The notes under the pieces were generated by a model. It did not search any database. It saw only the letters and a list, made by a program, of their open reading frames with translations, and was not told the origin of the DNA. From positions 248,001 to 312,000 of the forward strand of contig NZ_UFSM01000001.1 of the NCBI RefSeq assembly GCF_900445235.1: DNA of 64,000 nt, read 5' to 3'. Positions 15,683 through 24,966 of this stretch are shown here, one piece after another. Each line of letters begins with the position of its first letter. Positions within the stretch are counted from its first letter, which is position 1. The position numbers and the translations under genes are program-made. Source of the stretch: Aminobacter aminovorans (GTDB lineage: Bacteria; Pseudomonadota; Alphaproteobacteria; Rhizobiales; Rhizobiaceae).

Positions 15683-18664
15683 ATGAAAAAAGGCGATCAT
15701 CTCTTCCTAGTCGACGGCTCCGGCTACATTTTCCGCGCCTACCACGCGCTGCCCCCGCTGACCCGCAAATCAGACGGCCTGCCGGTCGGCGCGGTGTCCG
15801 GTTTCTGCAATATGTTGTGGAAGCTGATGCTCGACGCACGCAACACCGATGCTGGCGTCGTGCCGACCCATTTCGCCGTCATCTTCGACTATTCGTCCAA
15901 GACCTTCCGCAACGAGCTCTATCCTGAATACAAGGCCAACCGCTCGGCACCGCCAGAAGACCTGATTCCGCAATTCGGCCTGATCCGCCAGGCGACCAAA
16001 GCTTTCGAGCTGCCCTGCATCGAGATGGAGGGCTTCGAGGCCGACGACCTGATCGCAACCTACGCCAGGCTCGCCTGCGAGGCCGGCGGCGACACCACCA
16101 TCGTCTCCTCCGACAAGGACCTGATGCAGCTCGTCGGTCCCAGCGTGTCGATGTACGACCCGATGAAGGATCGCCAGATCAACATCCCCGAAGTGATCGA
16201 GAAGTGGGGCGTGCCACCCGAGAAGATGATCGATCTGCAGGCGCTGACCGGCGACTCGGTCGACAACGTGCCGGGCGTTCCCGGCATCGGCCCGAAGACG
16301 GCAGCGCAATTGCTCGAACAGTTCGGCGACCTCGACACGCTTCTCGCTCGCGCCTCCGAGATCAAGCAGGACAAGCGCCGCCAGTCGATCATCGACAACA
16401 CCGAAAAGGCGCGCATTTCGCGCGAGCTGGTGCGGCTCAAGATCGATGTGCCGGTGACCGATGCGCTCGAAGATTTCGTGCTGCAGCCGCCCAACGGGCC
16501 GAAGCTGATCGGCTTCCTCAAGACCATGGAATTCACCTCGCTGACGCGCCGCGTCGCCGAGGCGACGGGCACCGAGGCGGGCGAGATCGAGGCCGTGCCG
16601 GTTGCCGTGCAATGGGGCGCCGACGCGCATGGACCAGACGTCGGAGCGGGCGCAACACCTGCAGCGGCGCCCGCTGCAGCTCCAGAAGCGCGTGCGAATG
16701 GCGGCAGCACCTCTTCCGCAGTGCCCTCGTCCGCCGCTGGCGAAAGCGGCACTGCGCTCGACACCCCCACCGACCTCGCCAACAAGATCGCAGCAGCAGC
16801 AGTCTCGGAAAAATTCGACCACGCCGCCTATGTCACCATCCGTGACCTCGCGACACTGAAGGCCTGGGTCGCGGAGGCGACCGAGGCCGGCGTCATGGCA
16901 TTCGACACCGAGACCAACTCGCTCGATCCGATGCAGGCCGAACTCGTCGGTATTTCTTTCGCCACCGCACCCGGCCGCGCCGCTTACGTTCCGATCGCCC
17001 ACAAGAGCGGGCGTGGCGACCTGCTCGGCGGCGGGCTGGTCGAAAACCAGATTCCGGTGCGCGACGCCCTCGCCGTGCTTAAGCCGCTGCTCGAAGATGG
17101 TTCGGTGCTGAAGATTGCGCAGAATCTGAAATACGACCTGGTGGTGATGAACCGTCACGGCGTCGACGTGCGTCCGTTCGACGACACGATGTTGCTTTCC
17201 TACGTGCTCGACGGCGGCACCAATGGCGGCCACGGCATGGACCCGCTGTCGGAGAAGTGGCTCGGCCACACGCCGATCGCCTTCAAGGATATCGCCGGTT
17301 CCGGCAAAAGCTTCGTCGGCTTCGACCAGGTCGACATCGACAAGGCGACCGCCTATGCCGCCGAGGATGCCGACGTGACGCTGCGCTTGTGGCGCGTGCT
17401 CAAGCCGCGCCTCGCCGCCAAGGGACTGACCTCGGTCTACGAGCGGCTGGAACGGCCGCTGGTGCCGGTGCTGGCCGCGATGGAGCAGCGCGGCATCTCG
17501 GTCGACCGCCAGATCCTGTCGCGTCTGTCGGGCGAGCTCGCCCAGGGTGCTGCGCGGCTTGAAGACGAGATCAACACGCTTGCCGGCGAGCGCTTCAATA
17601 TCGGCTCGCCCAAGCAGCTCGGCGACATCCTGTTCGGCCGCATGGGCCTGCCCGGCGGTACTAAGACCAAGACCGGCCAGTGGTCGACCTCGGCGCAGGT
17701 GCTCGAGGATCTCGCCGCCGAAGGCCACGAACTGCCGCGCAAGATCGTCGACTGGCGCCAGCTGACCAAGCTGAAATCGACCTATACCGATGCCCTGCCC
17801 GGCTTCATCAACCCTGAGACCAAGCGCGTCCATACCTCCTACGCGCTCGCCGCCACCACCACCGGCCGCCTGTCGTCCTCCGACCCCAACCTGCAGAACA
17901 TCCCGATCCGCACCGCCGAAGGCCGCAAGATCCGCACGGCCTTCATCGCCGACAAGGGCAACAAGCTGATCTCGGCCGACTACAGCCAGATCGAGCTGCG
18001 TGTGCTCGCCCATGTCGCCGACATCGCCCAGCTCAAGCAGGCTTTCGCCGACGGCGTCGACATCCATGCCATGACCGCATCCGAAATGTTTTCGGTGCCG
18101 GTCGCGGGCATGCCGTCGGAAGTGCGCCGCCGCGCCAAGGCGATCAATTTCGGCATCATCTACGGCATCTCGGCCTTCGGCCTCGCCAACCAGCTGTCGA
18201 TCCCGCGCGAGGAAGCGTCCGACTACATCAAGAAGTATTTCGAGCGCTTCCCCGGCATCCGCGCCTATATGGACGAGACCAAGGCGTTCTGCCGTGACAA
18301 CGGCTATGTCGAGACCATCTTCGGCCGCCGCATCCACTATCCCGAAATCCGCTCGTCGAACCCGTCGGTGCGCGCCTTCAATGAACGCGCCTCGATCAAC
18401 GCTCGCCTGCAAGGCACCGCAGCCGACATTATCCGCCGGGCGATGATCCGCATGGACGACGCACTGGTCGCGGCCAAGCTGTCGGCGCGCATGCTGCTGC
18501 AGGTGCACGATGAACTGATCTTCGAAACTGTCGAGAGTGAGGTCGCAGCGACGATCCCTGTAGTCCGGCATGTGATGGAGAACGCGGCCATGCCGGCTGC
18601 GTCGATGTCGGTGCCGCTGCATGTCGACGCTAACGCCGCCGACAGCTGGGACGAAGCGCACTGA
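15683..18664 (+). CDS. polA: DNA polymerase I
   Basis: The 993-residue protein has all three PolA domains. The 5'-3' exonuclease is at about residues 1-300 (FLVDGSGYIFRAYHA, TGDSVDNVPGVPGIGPKTA). The 3'-5' proofreading domain has its motif I Asp/Glu intact (MAFDTETNSLD, about 403-413). The polymerase has motif A ISADYSQIELR (about 763-773), motif B RRAKAINFGIIYG and motif C VHDELIFE (about 941-948). A low-complexity Ala/Pro/Ser linker of about 60 residues joins the first two domains. It fills gaps and removes RNA primers. Its stop is followed 1 bp later by the LysE-type gene. Confidence 0.97.
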   Translation: MKKGDHLFLVDGSGYIFRAYHALPPLTRKSDGLPVGAVSGFCNMLWKLMLDARNTDAGVVPTHFAVIFDYSSKTFRNELYPEYKANRSAPPEDLIPQFGLIRQATKAFELPCIEMEGFEADDLIATYARLACEAGGDTTIVSSDKDLMQLVGPSVSMYDPMKDRQINIPEVIEKWGVPPEKMIDLQALTGDSVDNVPGVPGIGPKTAAQLLEQFGDLDTLLARASEIKQDKRRQSIIDNTEKARISRELVRLKIDVPVTDALEDFVLQPPNGPKLIGFLKTMEFTSLTRRVAEATGTEAGEIEAVPVAVQWGADAHGPDVGAGATPAAAPAAAPEARANGGSTSSAVPSSAAGESGTALDTPTDLANKIAAAAVSEKFDHAAYVTIRDLATLKAWVAEATEAGVMAFDTETNSLDPMQAELVGISFATAPGRAAYVPIAHKSGRGDLLGGGLVENQIPVRDALAVLKPLLEDGSVLKIAQNLKYDLVVMNRHGVDVRPFDDTMLLSYVLDGGTNGGHGMDPLSEKWLGHTPIAFKDIAGSGKSFVGFDQVDIDKATAYAAEDADVTLRLWRVLKPRLAAKGLTSVYERLERPLVPVLAAMEQRGISVDRQILSRLSGELAQGAARLEDEINTLAGERFNIGSPKQLGDILFGRMGLPGGTKTKTGQWSTSAQVLEDLAAEGHELPRKIVDWRQLTKLKSTYTDALPGFINPETKRVHTSYALAATTTGRLSSSDPNLQNIPIRTAEGRKIRTAFIADKGNKLISADYSQIELRVLAHVADIAQLKQAFADGVDIHAMTASEMFSVPVAGMPSEVRRRAKAINFGIIYGISAFGLANQLSIPREEASDYIKKYFERFPGIRAYMDETKAFCRDNGYVETIFGRRIHYPEIRSSNPSVRAFNERASINARLQGTAADIIRRAMIRMDDALVAAKLSARMLLQVHDELIFETVESEVAATIPVVRHVMENAAMPAASMSVPLHVDANAADSWDEAH

Positions 18665-18665
18665 G

Positions 18666-19295
18666 ATGGAGTTCGCGGCGGCGTCTGATCTGCCGACGTT
18701 GCTCTCCTTCGCGCTGACCGCTCTCATCATCGAGCTGACGCCAGGCCCGAACATGACTTACCTCGCGCTGGTGTCGGCTGGCGAAGGCCGCCGCGCCGGC
18801 TTCGCCACGGTGGCCGGCATTGCGCTGGGCCTCGCCACCATCGGCGTGGTCGCGGCGCTTGGCGTCACCGAACTGATCCAGTCATCGCATCTGCTCTACG
18901 AGGGCCTGCGCTGGGCCGGCGTGTTGTTCCTGCTCTTTCTCGCCTATGAAGGCTGGCGCGGTCCGGGCGACGTGGTATCCGAAGGCAGCGATGCCGACCG
19001 GCGCCATTTCACCCGCGGGCTGGTAACCAACCTTCTGAACCCGAAGGCGGCGGTGTTCTATGTCGCTGTGCTGCCGACCTTCATCATTGCCGACAAGCCG
19101 GTGCTGTCGCAGACGCTCACGCTGACCGCCATCTATGTCGCGGTTGCGACCATCATCCATGCGTTGATCGTGGCATTGGCAGGGACGCTCGAGCCCTTGC
19201 TCAACAACCCACTGTTTGAGCAGGTCGCGCGAAAGTTCCTGTCGGCGCTGCTGGCGGCCGTGGCCGTCTGGTTCGCGTTTTCGACGGCACGCTGA
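18666..19295 (+). CDS. LysE family amino acid exporter
   Basis: The 209-residue membrane protein has about six hydrophobic helices and the family signature ELTPGPNMTYLALVSAGEGRRAGF (about residues 20-43), followed by NLLNPKAAVFYVAVLPTFI. LysE/RhtB translocators export amino acids or related metabolites from the cytoplasm. The ATG at 18666 lies just after the polA stop, so the two may be co-transcribed, although no functional link is known. Confidence 0.88.
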   Translation: MEFAAASDLPTLLSFALTALIIELTPGPNMTYLALVSAGEGRRAGFATVAGIALGLATIGVVAALGVTELIQSSHLLYEGLRWAGVLFLLFLAYEGWRGPGDVVSEGSDADRRHFTRGLVTNLLNPKAAVFYVAVLPTFIIADKPVLSQTLTLTAIYVAVATIIHALIVALAGTLEPLLNNPLFEQVARKFLSALLAAVAVWFAFSTAR

Positions 19296-19301
19296 GCTGG
19301 T

Positions 19302-19724
19302 TCAGGCGGCGATCGCAGCACATTTGGCGCAGGTACCGCGGAACTCGATGACAGCCTTCTTGGCGACGAAGCCGGTCGAGCCGACCCAGTGATCGAGCTG
19401 CTTGCCGATCGTCTCGTCCGAGATCTCGGTCACCTGGCCACAGGTGTCGCAGATGGCAAAGGCCGTCATGCGGTGGTTGTGATGGCTGTGGTCGTGCGGC
19501 TCGGAGCAGGCGACGAAGGCATTCAGGCTTTCGAGGCGATGGACGAACCCGTCCTTCATCAGCGCTTCAAGGGCGCGATAGACCTGCAGCGGCGCGCGAA
19601 AACCCTCGTCGCGCAACTGATCGAGCAGCGTGTAGGCGCTGAGCGGTCCGGTCGCCACTTCGAGTTTCTCCAGAACCTTCTGCTGGTTCTTCGTCAGCGT
19701 AACCCGCGCCGCCATCTTCCGCAT
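19302..19724 (-). CDS. zur: Fur family regulator, probably Zur
   Basis: The 140-residue protein has a Fur-type winged helix (LTKNQQKVLEKLEVATGPLSAYTLLDQLRDEGFRAPLQVYRALEAL). The metal site region is HDHSHHNHRMTAFAICDTCG, with two CxxC pairs (CDTC and CAKC) for structural zinc. The His-rich segment and C-terminal CxxC match Zur more than Fur, Mur or Irr. It would repress zinc uptake genes, which are not in this window. It faces the LysE gene tail to tail. An in-frame ATG at 19715 is an alternative start. Confidence 0.78.
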   Translation of the reverse strand: MRKMAARVTLTKNQQKVLEKLEVATGPLSAYTLLDQLRDEGFRAPLQVYRALEALMKDGFVHRLESLNAFVACSEPHDHSHHNHRMTAFAICDTCGQVTEISDETIGKQLDHWVGSTGFVAKKAVIEFRGTCAKCAAIAA

Positions 19725-19841
19725 TCACCTTCCTCGGCCGAGCCGATGCCCGGACGGCACAATCCAGCGCCTAAGATGGCGACTGGACAAGGGTTTTGCT
19801 AGCGCGTCCCGCCGGCAAAGACAATCTGCGCCGAAAGCAAA

Positions 19842-19859
19842 CGGCGGGAACGCCCGCCG
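19842..19859 (-). terminator. Weak hairpin terminator after the aldo/keto reductase gene
   Basis: CGGCGGG-AACG-CCCGCCG lies 31 bp downstream of the minus-strand stop at 19891. On that strand it is followed by TTTGCTTT, an imperfect U-tract. Confidence 0.45.
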
Positions 19860-19890
19860 CCTGCATGTTTCGAAGCGTCAGAGCGCCAGC

Positions 19891-20943
19891 TTACTTCTTC
19901 TGTCGCGCCGGGCCATCGCGCTCGGACGAGCGGGCCCAGAGGTTGATGTCGGCCTCGCGGGCATAGGTGTCGATCTCGGCCAGTTCCGCATCAGTGAAGA
20001 TTGCGTTCTTCAGCGCGCCGACACAGTCCTCGACCTGCTCGGGACGGCTGGCGCCGATCAGTGCCGAAGTGACGCGGCCGCCACGCAGCACCCAGGCCAG
20101 CGCCATCTGCGCCAGCGTCTGGCCGCGGCGTTCGGCAATACCGTTCAGCGCACGGATGTTGGCGAGGTTCTTGTCGTTGAGGAAAGCCGGGCGCAGCGAC
20201 TTGCCCTGCGATGCACGGCTGCCTTCCGGCACGCCGCCGAGATACTTGCCGGTCAGCATGCCCTGTGCCAGCGGCGAGAACACGATCGAGCCGATGCCCA
20301 ACCCGTCGAGCGCGTCGAGCAGGCCGTCATCCTCGACCCAGCGGTTGATCAGCGAATAGCTCGGCTGGTGGATCAGGCAGGGCGTACCGAGCTGGCGCAG
20401 GATGTCGGCCGCCTCGCGGGTGCGCTGGGCATTGTATGAGGAGATGCCGGCATAAAGCGCCTTGCCGGAGCGCACGGCATGGTCGAGCGCACCCATCGTC
20501 TCTTCGAGCGGGGTGTCCGGGTCGAAGCGGTGCGAATAGAAGATGTCGACATAGTCGAGACCCATGCGCTTCAGGCTCTGGTCGAGACTCGCCAACACAT
20601 ATTTGCGGCTGCCCCACTCGCCGTAGGGACCGGGCCACATGTCGTAACCGGCCTTGGTCGAAATGATCATCTCGTCGCGAAGGCCGGCAAAGTCGGTGCG
20701 CAGGATGTCGCCGAATGCAGTCTCGGCCGAGCCGGGCGGCGGGCCGTAATTGTTGGCGAGGTCGAAGTGGGTAATGCCGAGGTCGAAAGCCTTCTGGCAG
20801 ATGGCGCGCTTGGTGTTGTGCGGCGTGTCTTCGCCGAAATTGTGCCACAGGCCGAGCGAGATCGCCGGCAGCTTGAGCCCCGATTTGCCGCAGCGATTAT
20901 AGACCATGTTTTCGTAACGGTTCGCAGCCGGCTGCCAGGTCAT
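19891..20943 (-). CDS. Aldo/keto reductase (YghZ/L-glyceraldehyde-3-phosphate reductase type)
   Basis: The 350-residue TIM-barrel NADPH oxidoreductase has the signature FDLANNYGPPPGSAETAFG (catalytic Asp and Tyr). It also has KAGYDMWPGPYGEWGSRKYVLASLDQSLKRMGLDYVDIFYSHR with the catalytic Lys, and a C-terminal SALIGASRPEQVEDCV cofactor segment. The N-terminal MVYNRCGKSGLKLPAISLGLWHNFG is typical of the YghZ subgroup. It is the last gene of the sugar cluster, 57 bp after the Gfo/Idh gene, and probably reduces or detoxifies an aldehyde formed in that pathway. Confidence 0.88.
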   Translation of the reverse strand: MTWQPAANRYENMVYNRCGKSGLKLPAISLGLWHNFGEDTPHNTKRAICQKAFDLGITHFDLANNYGPPPGSAETAFGDILRTDFAGLRDEMIISTKAGYDMWPGPYGEWGSRKYVLASLDQSLKRMGLDYVDIFYSHRFDPDTPLEETMGALDHAVRSGKALYAGISSYNAQRTREAADILRQLGTPCLIHQPSYSLINRWVEDDGLLDALDGLGIGSIVFSPLAQGMLTGKYLGGVPEGSRASQGKSLRPAFLNDKNLANIRALNGIAERRGQTLAQMALAWVLRGGRVTSALIGASRPEQVEDCVGALKNAIFTDAELAEIDTYAREADINLWARSSERDGPARQKK

Positions 20944-21000
20944 GATGCTGTCCTCGAATGGAAAGGGGAATCGGCCGATACGCCGTTCCCCTCTCTTAGC

Positions 21001-22143
21001 CTATTTCGACGGAGCCAGCAGCCCCCTTGCAGCAGCCGGGCCGAGCGGCTCCGGGCGCTCGCAGGTCGTCTGCATCTCGACGAACTTCTTCGTCTCGCCC
21101 GACTTCAGTATGCCGGTCATGATATCGATGACGTGGTTGGCGAGTTCCAGCGAACAGCGGTGCGGCCGGCCTTGCATGATTGCCAACGCCATGTCGGCGA
21201 GACCCGCCGTGCGGTAATTGGCCATCATGCCGTGCGGATGCTTTTCATTGGCGACTGAGAACGGATGGTCCCATTTAGGCAGCGCCTTCACCGGCTTGTC
21301 GCCCCTGGTGTAGCTGAGATCACCGCCGAAGAAATTGGGGTCCGGCATGTGGATGGTGCCCTGCTCGCCATAAAGCTCCATCGGTGCATGGCCGCTGTCC
21401 CAGACGTCCCAGCTGGCATTGAAGGTGAACACCGCCCTGTTATCGAACTCCATCAGCGCGAGGATCGTCGTCGGCGTCGCCACCGGGATTTTTTCACCCG
21501 CGCGTGGCTTCGACAAGATCGTGCGTTCCTTTGCCGGAATCGACGACAATGCCGCTACCCTGACAACCGGCCCGATGAGCTGAACGAGGTTAGCGATGTA
21601 ATAGGGTCCGAGATCGAGGATCGGCCCGCCGCCTGGCTGGAAGAAGAAGTCGGGGTTGGGGTGCCAATGCTCCATGCCATGGCTCATCACGTGGCAGGTG
21701 CCCGAGGTGATCTTTCCGAGCTTGCCGGTGTCGATAAGGTGGCGCGCCAGCTGGTGCGAGCCGCCGAGGAAGGTGTCGGGCGCCGAGCCGATGCGCACGC
21801 CCTTCTTGTCGGCGCGCTTCTTGAGGTCGAGCCCGTCCTTGATGGCGAGCACGAAGGGCTTCTCCGAATAGACGTGCTTGCCTGCCTCGATTGCCTGCCT
21901 CGACACCTCGTAGTGTACCGCCGGAATGGTCAGGTTGACGACGATGTCGATGTCGTCAGATGCCAAAAGCCCTTCGACCGTCTCGGCGCGTAGCGTGAAT
22001 TCCTTCGCCCTTGCCTTGGCCGCATCCATGTTGATGTCGGCGCAGGCGCGCATCTCGATGCCTTTGAATTCAGGCGCATGCTTGAAATAGGTCTTCGAGA
22101 TGTTACCGCAGCCGATCACCCCGACCCCGAGTTTCCTTGCCAT
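21001..22143 (-). CDS. Gfo/Idh/MocA family oxidoreductase
   Basis: The 380-residue NAD(P)-dependent dehydrogenase has a Rossmann motif at the N-terminus (GVGVIGCGNISKTYFKHA) and the family EKP motif (KHVYSEKPFVLAIKDG, about residues 90-105) with its catalytic Lys. The C-terminal half is the substrate-binding sheet. It probably oxidises a sugar or polyol imported by the adjacent ABC transporter. It is 12 bp downstream of the sugar isomerase gene in the same operon. Confidence 0.9.
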   Translation of the reverse strand: MARKLGVGVIGCGNISKTYFKHAPEFKGIEMRACADINMDAAKARAKEFTLRAETVEGLLASDDIDIVVNLTIPAVHYEVSRQAIEAGKHVYSEKPFVLAIKDGLDLKKRADKKGVRIGSAPDTFLGGSHQLARHLIDTGKLGKITSGTCHVMSHGMEHWHPNPDFFFQPGGGPILDLGPYYIANLVQLIGPVVRVAALSSIPAKERTILSKPRAGEKIPVATPTTILALMEFDNRAVFTFNASWDVWDSGHAPMELYGEQGTIHMPDPNFFGGDLSYTRGDKPVKALPKWDHPFSVANEKHPHGMMANYRTAGLADMALAIMQGRPHRCSLELANHVIDIMTGILKSGETKKFVEMQTTCERPEPLGPAAARGLLAPSK

Positions 22144-22155
22144 ATGCTGATCCCC

Positions 22156-22899
22156 CTAGAAGGTCTTGGCGGCTGCGATCGAGCGGCTTGCGAAGCGCTC
22201 GAAATCGGCCGGGTTGTCGTGTTCCATGACAAAATACTTCGCCGGCGTGTTCTTGCGCAAAGCCGTCACGAGCCCTGCCCAGTCGACCGTGCCGTGTCCC
22301 ACGTCGGACCAGCCGTCCTCATCCGTCGCCAAGCCTTGAGGCGCGATGTCCTTGACGTGGACAGCCAGGATGCGCGGGCCGAACTCCTCGATCCAGTGCA
22401 GCGGGTCGGATCCGCCGCGGATCACCCAGGCGACGTCCATCTCCCAGCCGACCTCAGGGGCAGCCTCCAGGATCAGGCGCTGTGGCACCACGCCGCCAAC
22501 CGGCACGAACTCGAAGTCATGGTTATGCCAGGCAAAGTCGAAACCTGCGTCATTGGCCTTTGCGCCAATGGCAGCAAGACGCCTGCCGAATGCCCGCCAG
22601 CCTTCCGCGTCGGTAGGCCGTTCCGCCGGCTCGAGCCACGGGCAGGCGATCAGCTTCATGCCGAGCGTCCTGGCGATGCCTGCCGCCTTGGCGAAATCCT
22701 GCTCCAGAAGGTCGATGCCGAAATGGCCGCTCGGCATGGCCAGACCGTTCTTGTCGAGCTCGGCGCGGAACGTTGCGGGCTCTTCGTAGACGGCGCCAAA
22801 GCCCTCGACTTGGGCGTAACCGAGGGCGCCGAGCGTCTTGAGCACATTCTGCCAGGGTTGAAAGTTGCGGGCGCTGTAGAGTTGGAATGACCAGTCCAT
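22156..22899 (-). CDS. Sugar phosphate isomerase/epimerase (xylose isomerase-like TIM barrel)
   Basis: The 247-residue protein begins MDWSFQLYSARNFQPWQNVLKTLGALGY, a typical start of the AP endonuclease 2/IolE-like family, so the ATG at 22899 is preferred over 22932. Metal-ligand segments FDFAWHNHDFEF, WEMDVAWVIRGG and ILAVHVKDIAP are present. It probably isomerises a keto-sugar produced by the Gfo/Idh enzyme. It follows the ABC ATPase gene by about 30 bp. Confidence 0.87.
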   Translation of the reverse strand: MDWSFQLYSARNFQPWQNVLKTLGALGYAQVEGFGAVYEEPATFRAELDKNGLAMPSGHFGIDLLEQDFAKAAGIARTLGMKLIACPWLEPAERPTDAEGWRAFGRRLAAIGAKANDAGFDFAWHNHDFEFVPVGGVVPQRLILEAAPEVGWEMDVAWVIRGGSDPLHWIEEFGPRILAVHVKDIAPQGLATDEDGWSDVGHGTVDWAGLVTALRKNTPAKYFVMEHDNPADFERFASRSIAAAKTF

Positions 22900-22928
22900 G
22901 GTTCTGTCCGTTTGCTTGGGAGGGGATT

Positions 22929-24008
22929 TCACATGCGGCTGCCGCTCTGGCCGTCGAACAGCGAGGCGCGCGCTGGATCGAAGCCGATGCGCAGCTGATC
23001 GCCCGACGCCAGATGGCGTTCGGCCTCGACGCGGAAGGCGAAACTCTGGCCGCCAAGCTTCGTCCAGACCAGCGTGTCCGAACCCATCGGTTCGACCAGC
23101 TCGACCCTGGCGTCCGCTTGAAAGGGCATGGCAGCAGCGGCATGGCCCGTGGCAATGTGCTCGGGCCGCACGCCGAACACCGCCTTGCCGGGCTTAGCCG
23201 CGTCGCCAAAACCGTAGCGGTCGAGCGGTATCTTCGTGTCTGTCGCGACGAATGTCGGCGCATCGCCCTCAACATCGCCGTCGAGAAAGTTCATGCCGGG
23301 CGAGCCGAGGAAGCCGGCGACGAAGCGATTGACCGGTTTGTTGTAGATCACCTGCGGTGCGTCGAGCTGCTGGATCACGCCGCCCTTCATGACGGCGATG
23401 CGGTCGGCCAGCGTCATCGCCTCGATCTGGTCGTGGGTGACGTAGATCATGGTGTTGGCGAGTTTCTGGTGCAGCCGCTTGATTTCGACGCGCAGCTCCG
23501 AGCGCAGTTTGGCGTCGAGGTTGGACAGTGGCTCGTCAAACAGGAACACGTCGACATCACGCACCAGCGCCCGGCCGATCGCCACGCGCTGGCGCTGCCC
23601 GCCCGACAGCGCCGCCGGCTTGCGCTGGAGCAGCGGCTCGATCTGCAGGATCTCGGCTGCGCGGGCGATACGCCTTGCGATCTCGTCCTTCGCCATGCCT
23701 GCCGTCTTCAGGCCGAAGGACAGGTTTCCCTCCACCGTCATCTGTGGATAGAGCGCATAGGACTGGAACACCATGCCGATGCCGCGATCCTTGGGCTCCT
23801 CCCAGGTGACGTTCTTGCCCTTGATGAAGATCTGCCCCTCGGACACGTCGAGCAGGCCGGCAATGCAGTTGAGCAGCGTGGACTTGCCGCAGCCGGATGG
23901 GCCGAGCAACACCAGGAACTCGCCTTCCGGCACGTCGAGATTGAGCTCCTTCAGCACATCATAGGCGCCGAAGCTGAGCGAAACGTCCCTGACCTGGACA
24001 CTTGTCAT
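22929..24008 (-). CDS. Sugar ABC transporter ATP-binding protein (UgpC/MsmK type)
   Basis: The 359-residue ATPase has Walker A GPSGCGKST (about 36-44), signature LSGGQRQR and Walker B DVFLFDEPLSNLD. The switch His is in IYVTHDQIEAM. A C-terminal MalK-like OB domain includes FGVRPEHI. It energises the two permeases encoded immediately upstream. It is separated from the permease gene by only a few bases. Confidence 0.93.
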   Translation of the reverse strand: MTSVQVRDVSLSFGAYDVLKELNLDVPEGEFLVLLGPSGCGKSTLLNCIAGLLDVSEGQIFIKGKNVTWEEPKDRGIGMVFQSYALYPQMTVEGNLSFGLKTAGMAKDEIARRIARAAEILQIEPLLQRKPAALSGGQRQRVAIGRALVRDVDVFLFDEPLSNLDAKLRSELRVEIKRLHQKLANTMIYVTHDQIEAMTLADRIAVMKGGVIQQLDAPQVIYNKPVNRFVAGFLGSPGMNFLDGDVEGDAPTFVATDTKIPLDRYGFGDAAKPGKAVFGVRPEHIATGHAAAAMPFQADARVELVEPMGSDTLVWTKLGGQSFAFRVEAERHLASGDQLRIGFDPARASLFDGQSGSRM

Positions 24009-24012
24009 CGCC

Positions 24013-24966
24013 TCACCCCTTCACCGCGCCGGCGGCGATGCCGCGGACGAAAAGCTTGCCTGAAATGAAGTAGATGACGAGCGGGACCAGTCCGGTCAGA
24101 AGGGTGGCTGCCATGTTGACGTTGTACTCCTTCACGCCCTGTACGGCGTTGACGATGTTGTTGAGCTGGACCGTAATCGGATAGGTGTCGGGCTTGGTGT
24201 AGACGACGCCGAACAGGAAATCGTTCCAGATGCCGGTGACCTGCAGGATGATTGCCACCACGAAGATCGGCAACGACATCGGCAGCATGATCCTGAGATA
24301 GATCGTCCAGAAGCCGGCACCGTCGACACGAGCCGCCTTGAACAGCTCCTCCGGCAGCGAGGCGAAATAGTTGCGGAACAACAGCGTCAGTATCGGCATG
24401 CCGAAGATGGTGTGCACCAGCACCAAGCCCCAAAGCGAGCCATAGAGGCCGATCTCACGCAGCACGATGACTACAGGATAGAGCATCACCTGGTAGGGAA
24501 TGAAGGCGCCGACGACGAGCACGGTGAAGAACACCTCGGCGCCCTTGAAGCGCCAGTTGGCCAGCGCGTAGCCATTGATCGACGCGATGGCGATCGACAG
24601 GAACACCGACGGAACAGTGATCATCACCGAGTTCCAGAAGCCGCGCGAGAGCCCGTCACAGTTGAGGCCGGTGCAGGCTGTCGACCATGCCTTGACCCAT
24701 GGCTCGAAGGTGATCTCGACCGGCGGCGAAAAGATGTTGCCCAGCCGGATTTCGGGCATGCCCTTCAGCGACGTCACCACCATCACATAGAGCGGCAACA
24801 GGTAGTAGGCGGCGACCAGCGCCAGCGTACCGTAGATGAAGACGTTGCGACGGGAGAAGCGGCGGCGCGGCCTGGGGCCATGCGGACCCGACAGCGCCCT
24901 TGCGCGGGCGGGCAGAGCGCTTGCCACGGCAAGTTCGGGGGCGGCGCGCAGAATCTGCTCAGCCAT
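24013..24966 (-). CDS. Carbohydrate ABC transporter permease (MalG type)
   Basis: Using the ATG at 24966 (ribosome-binding site CAGGAGGC) the protein has 317 residues. It has six predicted membrane helices and the EAA loop PEELFKAARVDGAGFWTIYLRIMLPMSLPIF, which contacts the ATPase. The N-terminus is a basic cytoplasmic stretch. It overlaps the end of the preceding permease gene by 8 bp. A longer start at 24984 is possible but would increase the overlap. Confidence 0.9.
   Translation of the reverse strand: MAEQILRAAPELAVASALPARARALSGPHGPRPRRRFSRRNVFIYGTLALVAAYYLLPLYVMVVTSLKGMPEIRLGNIFSPPVEITFEPWVKAWSTACTGLNCDGLSRGFWNSVMITVPSVFLSIAIASINGYALANWRFKGAEVFFTVLVVGAFIPYQVMLYPVVIVLREIGLYGSLWGLVLVHTIFGMPILTLLFRNYFASLPEELFKAARVDGAGFWTIYLRIMLPMSLPIFVVAIILQVTGIWNDFLFGVVYTKPDTYPITVQLNNIVNAVQGVKEYNVNMAATLLTGLVPLVIYFISGKLFVRGIAAGAVKG

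Noticed and set aside
15770..18754. 994-codon minus-strand frame opposite polA
   Set aside because: polA on the other strand has every expected motif; this frame is a GC-skew shadow.
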